Origin: Saccharothrix algeriensis
GTDB taxonomy: Bacteria > Actinomycetota > Actinomycetes > Mycobacteriales > Pseudonocardiaceae
Direction: 5' to 3'
DNA: 64,000 bases
Assembly: GCF_016907655.1 (NCBI RefSeq)
Contig: NZ_JAFBCL010000001.1
Span: forward strand, 1,984,001-2,048,000
This document shows, one piece after another, positions 33,030 to 41,575 of the stretch (positions are counted from its first letter, which is position 1; each line of letters starts with the position of its first letter). Below the pieces are notes generated by a model. The model saw only the letters and a list, made by a program, of their open reading frames with translations, did not search any database and was not told the DNA's origin. The position numbers were made by a program, and so were the translations under genes.

Positions 33030-35327
33030 TCAACGGCTGTTCTTCAAGGGGTCGCCACGCCGGACGACCCGCGGTCCGTCCGGACCTGGCAGGACGGCGG
33101 TGTCACCGTCCCGATCGGTGCGCAGCACCAGCGCTCCCCGGCTCGTCAGGAACCCGACCAGCACCTCACTGGGGTGGCCGTAGGGGTTGCCGGCCCCGAC
33201 ACTGACCAGCGCGACCCGCGGCCGTACCGCCGCGAGGAACGCCGGCGACGAGTACCGAGACCCGTGGTGCGGCACCTTCAGCACCTCGGCCCGCAGGTCG
33301 ACGTGCTCGCCGAGCAGGCCGGACTGCCCGGCCAACTCGACATCACCGGTCAGCAGCACCCGACCGGCGGCAGTCGACGCCCGCAGCACCACCGACGTGT
33401 CGTTGACCGCCGTGTTCTCGTCCCCGCGCGGAGCCACCCGCGGCCCCAACACGTCCAGCTCCAGCCCCGGCCAGCTCAACCGCTGCCCGACACCCAACTC
33501 GACCGCCTGGACCCCAGCGGCCCGTGACTGCTCGCGCACCTCCTTCCACGCCCACTCAGGACGCCGCGACGGCCCCACGGCCACCGCACCGACACCCACT
33601 TCCGCCAACACCGCCGCCAGCCCACCGATGTGATCGGCGTGCAGGTGGCTCAGCACCACCAGCCGCAGGCTCCGGACACCGAGCCGCCGCAGGCAGGCCA
33701 ACACCGGCACCGGGTCCGGACCCGTGTCGACCAGTACGGCTCGATCGCGCTCCGCCGTGGCGAGGACGACCGCGTCCCCTTGCCCGACATCGCACACGAC
33801 CACCGCCCACTCCGGCGGCGGCCACGGGGGGTCGACCACCCGCAGCGGCACCACGACCACAGCGGCCCCGACGACAACCGCTACGACGAGCACCCGCACC
33901 CGACGCAGCCGGAACACGCCGTACGCCAGCACCACCACGGTCACCAGCAACGCCCCGCCCCACCAGCCCTCCGGCCAGGTGACCGCGGCACCCGGCACCG
34001 CCGCCGCGTGACGCCCGACGGCGATCAGCCACCCCACCGCCGGCCCGGCCACCTCGGCGACAAGGCGGGCGGCACCGAGGTGGACCGGGGCGATGAGGGC
34101 CGCCGACGCCCCGAGCACCGTCACCGGCGCCACGACCGGAGCCACCAGCAGGTTCGCCACCACCGCGACCAGGCTCACCTGACCGGAGATCCCGGCGACC
34201 AGCGGAGCCGTGGCCACGTGCGCGGCGGCGGGCACCGCCAACGCCTCGGCCGCCCCGACCGGCACACCCCGTTGGCGCAGGGAGGCCACCCACCGGGGTG
34301 CGAGCAGCACCAGCGCCGCCGTGGCGACGACGGACAACCCGAACCCCGGATCGACCGCCAACTGCGGGTCGTACAGCACCAGCACGACCACACCGGCTGC
34401 CAACGCGGGCAACGCCGACCGTTCCCGCCCCAGCACCAGGGCGAGCAGCGTCACGGTGCCCATCACCGCCGCCCGCAGGACGCTCGGCTCCGGACCGGCC
34501 AACACGACGAACCCGATCAAGGCCGCCATCGCGCCCGCAGCGCGGCCCCGCGGTCCGAACCACAGCAACCGCAACAGCAGGAGCACCGCGCCGCAGACGA
34601 TGGCCAAGTTGGCCCCGCTGACCGCCAGCGTGTGCGCCAGACCGGCGGTGCGGAACTCTTCGGCCATCCTGGGCGTCACCCCGGACGTGTCACCGACCAC
34701 CAGGGCCGGCAGCAGCCCGGCGGGCTCCGGGTCCAACGTGCCGCTCGCCTCCCGCAAGCCCGACCGCAACGACTCGGCGGCCCGCTGCCACACGGGTGCC
34801 GGCGTGACTTCGCGCGGAGGGCCGCGGACGCGCAGCACAGCGACGGTCAACTCGCCCGGCTTGGCCGGAACGAGCCTGCCCCGAACCAGGACTTCCTGCC
34901 CTGGCAACAGATCCCGCCAGGATTCCGCCGGGGCGAGCACCACGACCCGGCCTCCGTCACCATTGATCGTCGCCCGGGTCAGGACCAGGTCGACGCCGCT
35001 CGCCCGAGAACCGAAACCGCTGGAGCGCAATCCGTGCGGCCTGCTCGACAGCTCCACCCGCAGGGTCGTCGAACCTCCGCGTTCGGCTTCGGCGCGAAGC
35101 GGGTGGTGAGCGGACTCGTACAGCTGGAGGCCGATCCAGCACGCCGCCACCGGCCCGGTCATGGCGACCGCCACTGCAGCCGGCCGCCAGCGACGGAGGG
35201 CCACGCCGCCGACCGTGCCGATGATCAACCCGACGGCGACGCCCGCCCACCAGGCCCAGAGCAGACCGACCAGCGCGGTCGCCCACACCGCCAGCGCTGC
35301 CGGGACCAGGTGGGCGCGTGGGCTCAC
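33030..35327 (-). CDS. comEC: ComEC/Rec2 family DNA-uptake channel
   Basis: Inner-membrane protein of natural transformation, 765 residues. Order: N-terminal membrane hairpin and OB-like DUF4131 domain (about 1-180), polytopic Competence domain with LAHTLAVSGANLAIV, then a C-terminal metallo-beta-lactamase domain with VLSHLHADHIGGL, LLTGDVE and VPHHGSRYSS, the putative nuclease centre. GTG at 35325-35327. comEA lies upstream across 241 bases. The complete motifs suggest an intact gene. Confidence 0.95.
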   Translation of the reverse strand: MSPRAHLVPAALAVWATALVGLLWAWWAGVAVGLIIGTVGGVALRRWRPAAVAVAMTGPVAACWIGLQLYESAHHPLRAEAERGGSTTLRVELSSRPHGLRSSGFGSRASGVDLVLTRATINGDGGRVVVLAPAESWRDLLPGQEVLVRGRLVPAKPGELTVAVLRVRGPPREVTPAPVWQRAAESLRSGLREASGTLDPEPAGLLPALVVGDTSGVTPRMAEEFRTAGLAHTLAVSGANLAIVCGAVLLLLRLLWFGPRGRAAGAMAALIGFVVLAGPEPSVLRAAVMGTVTLLALVLGRERSALPALAAGVVVLVLYDPQLAVDPGFGLSVVATAALVLLAPRWVASLRQRGVPVGAAEALAVPAAAHVATAPLVAGISGQVSLVAVVANLLVAPVVAPVTVLGASAALIAPVHLGAARLVAEVAGPAVGWLIAVGRHAAAVPGAAVTWPEGWWGGALLVTVVVLAYGVFRLRRVRVLVVAVVVGAAVVVVPLRVVDPPWPPPEWAVVVCDVGQGDAVVLATAERDRAVLVDTGPDPVPVLACLRRLGVRSLRLVVLSHLHADHIGGLAAVLAEVGVGAVAVGPSRRPEWAWKEVREQSRAAGVQAVELGVGQRLSWPGLELDVLGPRVAPRGDENTAVNDTSVVLRASTAAGRVLLTGDVELAGQSGLLGEHVDLRAEVLKVPHHGSRYSSPAFLAAVRPRVALVSVGAGNPYGHPSEVLVGFLTSRGALVLRTDRDGDTAVLPGPDGPRVVRRGDPLKNSR

Positions 35328-35473
35328 GGCCCGGTTCGCCGGTCAGGGCTGTGATCGACGGCCCGCGAGCGGTGGTGGGCACTTCGGATGGTCTGGCGGG
35401 CACTGCTCCGCGATGTTCGCGTCATGGGTGTTCCTCCTGATCGTTTCCGTTGTCCGTGGTGGCTGAGCGGAAC

Positions 35474-35511
35474 GGGGCTGGCGTGGTTGGGGCTGGCGTG
35501 GTCGGGGCTGG
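35474..35511. repeat. 15-bp tandem repeat between comEA and comEC
   Basis: GGGGCTGGCGTGGTT, GGGGCTGGCGTGGTC and a partial third unit, in exact 15-bp register. The rest of the 241-base gap shows no gene. Confidence 0.7.
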
Positions 35512-35568
35512 ACTGCGATTCGGTGGGAGCGGAGTGGTCAGTGGCGGCGGTGGCGGAAGAAGGCGGGA

Positions 35569-36294
35569 TCAGAGGCGGACGAGTTCGCTCAGTTTGGCCA
35601 GTTTCATGTCTCCTATTCCCTCGACTTCCCCCAGTTGTTCGATGGAGGTGAACGGTCCGCGTTTCAAGCGCCGTTCGACAATTCGTTGAGCGGTCACAGG
35701 GCCTACTCCGGGCAATTCATCCAGTTGCTCCTTGGTCGCGGTGTTGAGGTTGAGGGGCTCCGAGCGGGACCCGGGACTCAGGGCGGGGGCAGGGGCGGGG
35801 ATGCCGACGGCTATCTGCTCGCCGTCGGCGACCCGGCGGGCCAGGTTGAGGCTCCTGAGGTCGGCGTCCGGGTGGGGACCGCCGGCCGCCTGGACGGCCT
35901 CGGCGACGCGGGCGCCGCTGGTGACCGTCACCAGGCCGGGGCGCGGGACTTCACCGACGACGTTGACGACCACGTGCTCGGGGACCTTCGTCACCTCCGC
36001 CGCCACCGCCAGTGCCGGGGCCGACTCGGGCACCGGTTGCTGCCACCACATGCTGAGCGCGACGGCCAGCGCCACTCCGGCGAGCACGCCCGCGTAGATG
36101 ACCGGACGCCGCAGCGGCATCGGAACGGACCACCGCCCGCTCAGCAGGCCGTGCAGGCGGCCCGGCGGATCGGCACCGCCGGAGGACGAGGCGAAGACCA
36201 CCACGGGTGCGTCCTCGGCTTGGTGCTTGCCCCGCGCCTTGGCGATCAGGGCATCGAGTCGGGCTGGTGTGGGATCGGGGTTGGTGTCGAACAT
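35569..36294 (-). CDS. comEA: ComEA family DNA-binding protein
   Basis: Membrane-anchored DNA receptor for transformation, 241 residues. A cytoplasmic tail (1-65) leads to one membrane helix (PVIYAGVLAGVALAVALSMWW). Then come an extracytoplasmic SLBB domain (VVVNVVGEVPRPGLVTVTSGARVAEAVQAAGG) and tandem helix-hairpin-helix motifs (LNLNTATKEQLDELPGVGPVTAQRIVERR and EVEGIGDMKLAKL). Two DnaA-box-like nonamers lie upstream. It belongs to the late end of the nadD-degV gene run. Confidence 0.95.
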   Translation of the reverse strand: MFDTNPDPTPARLDALIAKARGKHQAEDAPVVVFASSSGGADPPGRLHGLLSGRWSVPMPLRRPVIYAGVLAGVALAVALSMWWQQPVPESAPALAVAAEVTKVPEHVVVNVVGEVPRPGLVTVTSGARVAEAVQAAGGPHPDADLRSLNLARRVADGEQIAVGIPAPAPALSPGSRSEPLNLNTATKEQLDELPGVGPVTAQRIVERRLKRGPFTSIEQLGEVEGIGDMKLAKLSELVRL

Positions 36295-36346
36295 GCGGTC
36301 GACATTAGGCCGGGTGGCGGAGCGAGCCCAGCGGCGATTTCGAACC

Positions 36347-36374
36347 TGTGGACAACTTCAGGGGCTGTGGACAA
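36347..36374. promoter_or_regulatory. Two DnaA-box-like nonamers
   Basis: TGTGGACAA occurs at 36347-36355 and 36366-36374, 19 bp apart, in the 85-base gap before comEA. It is the reverse complement of TTGTCCACA, the actinobacterial DnaA-box consensus. Two boxes are too few for an origin but could bind DnaA. Confidence 0.5.
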
Positions 36375-36379
36375 CTCCC

Positions 36380-37219
36380 CTACTCGTAGCCTCCGGGAAG
36401 CACCACGACACCCAGCACACCGGGCCCGGTGTGCGCGCCGATCACCGCTCCCACCTCGGAAATCAGGCATCCGGAGGCGCCGGGGACCCGGTCGTCGAGC
36501 AGCGTCGCCAACTCCGCCGCACGCTCCGGAGCGGCCAGGTGGTGCACCGCCAGGCCCACCGGTCCCGGCCCCGCGGCCGAAGCCGCCAGCTCGACCAGAC
36601 GGCCCATCGCCCGGCTCGTCGTCCGCACCTTCTCCAGCGGCACGATCCGACCGTCGTCCACGTGCAGCAGGGGCTTGACCGCCAGCGCCGTGCCCACCAA
36701 GGCCGCCGCCGTGCCGATCCGACCGCCCCGCCGCAGGTGGTCCAGGGTCTCCACGCAGAAGAACATGCGAATCCGCTCGGCCGCGCGGGCCGCCGCTCGC
36801 TCGGCCCCGGCCCCGGCCCCGGCCGCGCAGGCCGCCAGCACGGCGAACCCCAGCCCCATCCCCGTCGCCCGCGAGTCCACCACGCGGACCCGAGCCGGGT
36901 CGACCTCCTCGGCCGCCAGCCGCGCCGCCTCCCACGTCCCGGAGAGTTCGCGGGACAGGTGCACCGAGACGATCCCGTCCGCACCGTCGGCCAGCACCGA
37001 CCGGTACACCTCGGCCAGCTCGCCGGGCGTGGGCCGGGACGTGGTGACCCGCCGGTGCTCCCCCAGTGCCTTCGCCAGCTCCGCCGGCCCGAAGTCGACG
37101 CCGTCCAGCCTGCTCCGACCGTCCACCGCCACGTGCAGCGGGACGACCCGGATGCCGTGCCGCTCGGCGAACCCCTCCGGCAGGTACGCCGTGGAGTCGG
37201 TGACGATCGTGGTGGACAC
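36380..37219 (-). CDS. DegV family fatty-acid-binding protein
   Basis: 279-residue DegV protein (fatty-acid binding, FakB-like fold). TTIVTDSTAYLPEGFAERHGIRVVPLHV starts the chain. RVTTSRPTPGELAEVYRSV carries the conserved TS-P ligand-binding loop. VSVHLSRELSGTWEAA and VKPLLHVDDGRIVPLEKVRT are further family motifs. GTG 37217-37219. It sits 11 bases behind octT, as in mycobacteria. Confidence 0.93.
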   Translation of the reverse strand: MSTTIVTDSTAYLPEGFAERHGIRVVPLHVAVDGRSRLDGVDFGPAELAKALGEHRRVTTSRPTPGELAEVYRSVLADGADGIVSVHLSRELSGTWEAARLAAEEVDPARVRVVDSRATGMGLGFAVLAACAAGAGAGAERAAARAAERIRMFFCVETLDHLRRGGRIGTAAALVGTALAVKPLLHVDDGRIVPLEKVRTTSRAMGRLVELAASAAGPGPVGLAVHHLAAPERAAELATLLDDRVPGASGCLISEVGAVIGAHTGPGVLGVVVLPGGYE

Positions 37220-37230
37220 GAGTGCCGAGA

Positions 37231-37962
37231 CTACGGCTCGGTCCCGGTGGAGTGGTCCACCGCCACGGACCTGATGAGTTCCGCCATGGCCGCGCCCACC
37301 AGGGCGTGCCCCTCCCAACCCCAGTGCATCCCGTCCGGGTTGCCGCGCCGCGCCCGCACGTGGTCGCCGACCAGCGGAGGAACGTCCAGCAGCGGAACGC
37401 CCGCCCCCGAGGCCCAGGTCCGCACCGCCCGCTCGCCTGCCGACCGCCCGGTGTGCACGCCCGCGTACGTCGGGGAACGGTGCACCGACGGCGTCATCCC
37501 GACCGCTCGGACACGGGGCTCCAACGCCTGCACCGATCGGACGCACGAGTCGAGGTAGCGCACCGTCAGATGGGGCGGCAACGCCACCGGGAAGCCTCCG
37601 AGCAGGCGCGACAGCCCGGGTTGAAGCGCGCGGTAGGCGCTGCGCGCCCGCCGTCGAAGGCCGTCAGGGCGCAGGTAGCGCAGCCCTTGGCGCAGGAACG
37701 TCGGCAACGGCGAGGGCAACGTGTCCATGTGACCGACGGCCAGCACCAGCACGTCGGTGCGCGGCAGCAGCGACCAGACGCGCGGGTCACCGGTCAACGC
37801 CCACCAAGCGTCCCGCGCGGTCCAGCCGAACCCGGCCACCAGCTCCGCGTGCCCACCCAGAGCGGTCGCCGCGACGTTCGGCCACAATCGCGGGTGGTCG
37901 GCGGGCAAGGGCCCCTGAGGGCCGTGGAACGTCAGCGAGTCACCCAGGACGAGCAGTCTCAC
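37231..37962 (-). CDS. octT: Diglucosylglycerate octanoyltransferase (SGNH hydrolase fold)
   Basis: SGNH/GDSL-fold acyltransferase, 243 residues. LLVLGDSLTFHG (nucleophile S9), then PDGMHWGWEGH near the end with the catalytic Asp/His. The neighbours gpgP, rsfS, nadD and degV match the mycobacterial locus where the homologue (Rv2418c) transfers octanoate to diglucosylglycerate, an early step of methylglucose lipopolysaccharide synthesis. The name rests on synteny as well as fold. Its GTG overlaps the gpgP stop. Confidence 0.82.
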   Translation of the reverse strand: MRLLVLGDSLTFHGPQGPLPADHPRLWPNVAATALGGHAELVAGFGWTARDAWWALTGDPRVWSLLPRTDVLVLAVGHMDTLPSPLPTFLRQGLRYLRPDGLRRRARSAYRALQPGLSRLLGGFPVALPPHLTVRYLDSCVRSVQALEPRVRAVGMTPSVHRSPTYAGVHTGRSAGERAVRTWASGAGVPLLDVPPLVGDHVRARRGNPDGMHWGWEGHALVGAAMAELIRSVAVDHSTGTEP

Positions 37963-38573
37963 CGGGTGGTGCCGGCGTTGTACGACAGCAGCCGCCAACG
38001 CCCGTCGCCCTGCGGACGCCGGGCGAACACCGTCCAGTGGCAGTTGCCGATGCCGCCCAGCAGCGCCCACCGGTCCACCGACAGGTCCAGCAGCCGCCCG
38101 GTCAACGCGCTGATCAGCCCGCCGTGCGCACACAGCATCACGGTGCCGGAGAACTCCGCGTCCACCGCCTCGACCACCGCGAGCGCGCGCTCGGCCACCT
38201 CGACGCGCGTCTCCCCGTCGGGTGGCGCGAGTGTCCCGTCGGCGCGCCACGCGTCGAGCCGGCCCGGCCACTCGATCTCGATCTCGTCGCTGGTCAGGCC
38301 CTGCCACTTGCCGAGGTTCGTCTCCCTGAGCCGCTCGTCGACCCGCAGGCCGATCCCGGTGGCGGAGGTGAACACGGTCGCCGTGTCGCGCGCCCGCCGC
38401 AGGTCGGAGGACACCACCAGCTCGGGGGCGAACCCGGCGAGGACCGGCACCGCGAACCGGGCCTGGTTCCACCCGGTCTCGGTCAACGCCGAGTCCAGGT
38501 GGCCCTGCATGCGCCCGGTCGCGTTGTGGTCGGTCTCACCGTGCCGCCACAGCACGAGCCGGTTCAGGGTCAT
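37959..38573 (-). CDS. gpgP: Glucosyl-3-phosphoglycerate phosphatase (histidine phosphatase family)
   Basis: Branch 1 histidine phosphatase, 204 residues. LWRHGETDHN has the phospho-His (H11), GRMQGHLDSALTETG and SDLRRARDTA follow, and LCAHGGLISAL carries the second His. By synteny with Rv2419c it removes phosphate from glucosyl-3-phosphoglycerate in methylglucose lipopolysaccharide synthesis. Annotation as phosphoglycerate mutase would be a family-level guess. The ATG overlaps the rsfS stop and the stop overlaps the octT start. Confidence 0.86.
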   Translation of the reverse strand: MTLNRLVLWRHGETDHNATGRMQGHLDSALTETGWNQARFAVPVLAGFAPELVVSSDLRRARDTATVFTSATGIGLRVDERLRETNLGKWQGLTSDEIEIEWPGRLDAWRADGTLAPPDGETRVEVAERALAVVEAVDAEFSGTVMLCAHGGLISALTGRLLDLSVDRWALLGGIGNCHWTVFARRPQGDGRWRLLSYNAGTTR

Positions 38574-38956
38574 GCCTCGGCGACCTCGTCGGTCACCGGC
38601 CCGGCGTCGAACTCGATGCGCGGGCAGTCCTTCCAGAGCCGTTCGAGGCCGTAGAAGCTGCGCTCCTCCACGTGCTGGACGTGCACCACCACGTCCACGA
38701 AGTCCAGCAGCACCCAGCGGCCTTCGCGAGCGCCCTCGCGGCGGACCGGCTTGCGGCCCGCGTCGCGCAACTTCTCCTCGATGTTGTCCACGATCGCGCC
38801 GACCTGCCGCTCGTTGGGAGCGGACGCGATCACGAACACGTCCGTGATCACCAGTTGGTCGGACACGTCGAGCACGATCACGTCGTGCGCCTTCTTGTCG
38901 GCCGCCGCGTTAGCGGCGACCAGCGCCAACCGTCGTGCCTCGTCGGTGGCTGCCAC
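38570..38956 (-). CDS. rsfS: Ribosomal silencing factor RsfS
   Basis: Binds ribosomal protein L14 and blocks subunit joining under poor nutrition, 128 residues. KAHDVIVLDVSDQLVITDVFVIASAPNERQVGAI, then EGRWVLLDFVDVVVHVQHVEERSFYGLERLW are the family signatures. GTG 38954-38956 with GAGGAG just upstream. It is third in the nadD-rsfS-gpgP-octT run and coupled to gpgP by ATGA. Confidence 0.96.
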   Translation of the reverse strand: MAATDEARRLALVAANAAADKKAHDVIVLDVSDQLVITDVFVIASAPNERQVGAIVDNIEEKLRDAGRKPVRREGAREGRWVLLDFVDVVVHVQHVEERSFYGLERLWKDCPRIEFDAGPVTDEVAEA

Positions 38957-39025
38957 GTTTCTCCTCATCACCTCGGCGGACGCCGATACGCCCGCACGAG
39001 TCAATGAGGGTACCGGCGTCCGGCG

Positions 39026-39619
39026 TCAGTCCGGCACCGAGTAAAGCCTCGTCTTCGATATGTACTGAACGACACCATCGGGCACCAGGTACCAAACGGG
39101 CAGGCCGGAAGCGGTACGGGACCGGACGGCGGTGGACGAGATGGCCATCGCGGGGACCTCGACGAGGGACACCGCACCGGGCGGCAGGTGGGTGTCCACC
39201 AACTCGTAGCCCGGCCTGGTGACACCGATGAAGTGGGCCAGCCCGAACACGTCGTCGGCCCGCCGCCAGGACAGGATCTGCTCCAGCGCGTCGGCGCCGG
39301 TGATGAAGAACAGGTCCGCGTCGGGGTGCATGGCCTTGAGGTCGCTGAGCGTGTCGACCGTGTACGTGGGCCCACCCCGGTCGATGTCGACACGGCTGAC
39401 GGAGAACCTCGGGTTGGACGCGGTCGCGATGACCGTCATCAGGTAGCGGTCCTCGGCGGGGCTGACCTCGCGGTCGCTCTTCTGCCACGGCTCACCGGTC
39501 GGCACGAAGACCACTTCGTCGAGCCCGAAGCGGGCCTGGACCTCACTGGCCGCGACGAGGTGGCCGTGGTGCACCGGGTCGAAGGTGCCACCCATGACGC
39601 CGATCCGGCGGTTGGACAT
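39026..39619 (-). CDS. nadD: Nicotinate-nucleotide adenylyltransferase
   Basis: Makes deamido-NAD from nicotinate mononucleotide and ATP, 197 residues. [18 protein letters not shown] has the nucleotidyltransferase HxGH motif (H17, H20), and [10 protein letters not shown] is the ATP-binding ISSTxxR. ATG 39617-39619. It heads the minus-strand run nadD-rsfS-gpgP-octT-degV. Confidence 0.96.
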   Translation of the reverse strand: MSNRRIGVMGGTFDPVHHGHLVAASEVQARFGLDEVVFVPTGEPWQKSDREVSPAEDRYLMTVIATASNPRFSVSRVDIDRGGPTYTVDTLSDLKAMHPDADLFFITGADALEQILSWRRADDVFGLAHFIGVTRPGYELVDTHLPPGAVSLVEVPAMAISSTAVRSRTASGLPVWYLVPDGVVQYISKTRLYSVPD

Positions 39620-39846
39620 GGAACACGAGCCTAGTTCGAGTGGTGCGCGGGCGGTCCATCGCTCCCCGAACAACCGCCCGCGCACCGGTCCCCCGGCTGC
39701 GACCCTGGGGGAGGAGATCGCCACCGCGGGAGCGCGACCCGTCCCCGATGCGTGGCCGCGCGACAGTGAGATGCCGTCCGCGGCCACCTATGACGCCCTC
39801 GGGCGAGACTTTTCCACCCGCCAGAGGTGATTGCCGTCACATCGGG

Positions 39847-40068
39847 TCAGGTCTGCGGAGCGAGGACGGAGCCGTCCGATTCGCGCACCAGGATGGCTTC
39901 CACCGGGCACGACTCCGCCGCGTCGAGGACTGCGTTGTTGGGTTCCACGGAGGTCGTAACCGGTGTCGACACGCCGTTCTCCAACCGGAAGTGCTCGGGC
40001 GCGACCCCGGCGCACACCGCCGCCCCCACGCAGATCCTCCGGTCTACTTCCAGGCCCCAATCGTCCAT
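39847..40068 (-). CDS. [3Fe-4S]-type ferredoxin
   Basis: 73-residue ferredoxin. The cluster ligands are C13, C19 and C54 in C-V-G-A-A-V-C and SCPVEAI; the position of the fourth ligand holds A16, which points to a [3Fe-4S] cluster, as in the actinobacterial P450 partners. No cytochrome P450 or reductase gene lies near it. It stands alone between proA and nadD, and a general electron-donor role (for example to sirA in this window) is only a guess. Confidence 0.92.
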   Translation of the reverse strand: MDDWGLEVDRRICVGAAVCAGVAPEHFRLENGVSTPVTTSVEPNNAVLDAAESCPVEAILVRESDGSVLAPQT

Positions 40069-40193
40069 GGATCCATCACCCCGTCGGCGAGACTGCGCGG
40101 TCCACGGACCAGTCTGCCGAGCCTGGTGACGACGTCATCCGCCGATCGGCGGGCCGTGACGAGGCAGACGAGTGTGACGGATGTCGCCCAGTG

Positions 40194-41459
40194 TCAGGAC
40201 GAAGCGCGGACGTGCCCCTCTCCCCAGGCGACCCACTTCGAGGACGTCAGCTCCGAAAGCCCCATCGGGCCGCGCGCGTGCAGCTTCTGGGTGGAGATGC
40301 CGATCTCGGCGCCCATGCCGAACTCCGCGCCGTCGGTGAACGCGGTGGACGCGTTGACCATGACCGCCGCCGCGTCGACCCGCGCGGTGAACTGCCGGGC
40401 GGCGCGCACGTCGCCGGTCACGATCGCCTCGGTGTGGCCGGACCCGTACGCGGCGATGTGCCGGACGGCCTCGTCCAGCGAGTCGACCACGCGGGCCGCG
40501 ATGTCCAGCGACAGGAACTCGGTGTCCCAGTCCTCGTCGGTCGCCTGCTGCACGCCGCTCTGGCGGGCGAAGGTCTCGTCACCGCGGACGGTGACCTCCT
40601 GCGCCTGGAGCGCGGCGGTGATGCGGGGGACGAACTCGTCGGCGACAGCCGCGTGCACCAGCAGCGACTCCGCCGCGTTGCACACGCTCGTGCGGCGGGT
40701 CTTGGAGTTCAGGACGATCCGCTCCGCCACGTCGAGGTCGGCCGCGGCGTCGACGTAGACGTGGCAGTTGCCCACCCCGGTCTCGATCGTCGGCACCGTC
40801 GCCTGCTCCACCACGGCGTTGATCAGCCCGGCGCCGCCGCGCGGGATCACCAGGTCGACCAGGCCGCGCGCGGTGATCAGGTGGCTGACCGAGGCGCGGT
40901 CGTGGCACGGCAGGAGCTGGACGCAGTCGGCGGGCAGGCCGGCGGCCTCCAGCGCGTCCCGCAGGATCGCGACCAGGGCGGTGTTCGAGTGCTCGGCGGA
41001 GGACGAGCCGCGCAGCAGGGCGGCGTTGCCGGACTTCAGCGCGAGGCCGGCGGCGTCCACCGTGACGTTCGGACGCGCTTCGTAGACCATGCCGACCACG
41101 CCCATCGGGACGCGGACCTGCCGCAGCTCCAGGCCGTTCGGCAGGACGGACCCGCGCAGCACCTCGCCCACCGGGTCGGCCAGCCCGGCCACCGTCTCCA
41201 GGCCCCTCGCCACACCGTCGACGCGCTTCCCGTCGAGCGCCAGGCGGTCGAGCAGGCCGTCGGACAGCCCCGCCGCGCGACCCGCCTCCAAGTCCTTGGC
41301 GTTGGCCTCCAGGACCTCCGCTGCGCGGGCGCGCAGCGCGGCGGCCATCTCGTGCAGCGCGGCGTCCTTGCGCTCGCGGGTGGCCAGGACCAGCTCATTG
41401 GCGGCGACGCGGGCGCGCCGGGCGGCGGCGTGCACCTGTTCGCGCAGGTCGTCAGTCAC
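40194..41459 (-). CDS. proA: Gamma-glutamyl phosphate reductase
   Basis: Second step of proline synthesis, reducing glutamyl-5-phosphate with NADPH, 421 residues. [47 protein letters not shown], and the catalytic cysteine in [16 protein letters not shown] are present. GTG 41457-41459. In many actinobacteria proA follows proB; here recQ, a GNAT gene and an MFS gene on the other strand lie between them. Confidence 0.97.
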   Translation of the reverse strand: MTDDLREQVHAAARRARVAANELVLATRERKDAALHEMAAALRARAAEVLEANAKDLEAGRAAGLSDGLLDRLALDGKRVDGVARGLETVAGLADPVGEVLRGSVLPNGLELRQVRVPMGVVGMVYEARPNVTVDAAGLALKSGNAALLRGSSSAEHSNTALVAILRDALEAAGLPADCVQLLPCHDRASVSHLITARGLVDLVIPRGGAGLINAVVEQATVPTIETGVGNCHVYVDAAADLDVAERIVLNSKTRRTSVCNAAESLLVHAAVADEFVPRITAALQAQEVTVRGDETFARQSGVQQATDEDWDTEFLSLDIAARVVDSLDEAVRHIAAYGSGHTEAIVTGDVRAARQFTARVDAAAVMVNASTAFTDGAEFGMGAEIGISTQKLHARGPMGLSELTSSKWVAWGEGHVRASS

Positions 41460-41575
41460 GTGAACCAGCCTACGGTCACCCGTTCGTGGTTGTCGCCGAG
41501 GTTCCCAGCCGACGGGAGGCGGCCCGGCGGCGCCGGGAATTAGAAACTGTCGTACCCCTCTGCCATGGTGGTCCG

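Noticed and set aside
33630-35354. 574-codon open frame opposite comEC
   Set aside because: Antisense shadow with an Arg/His/Gln-rich product.
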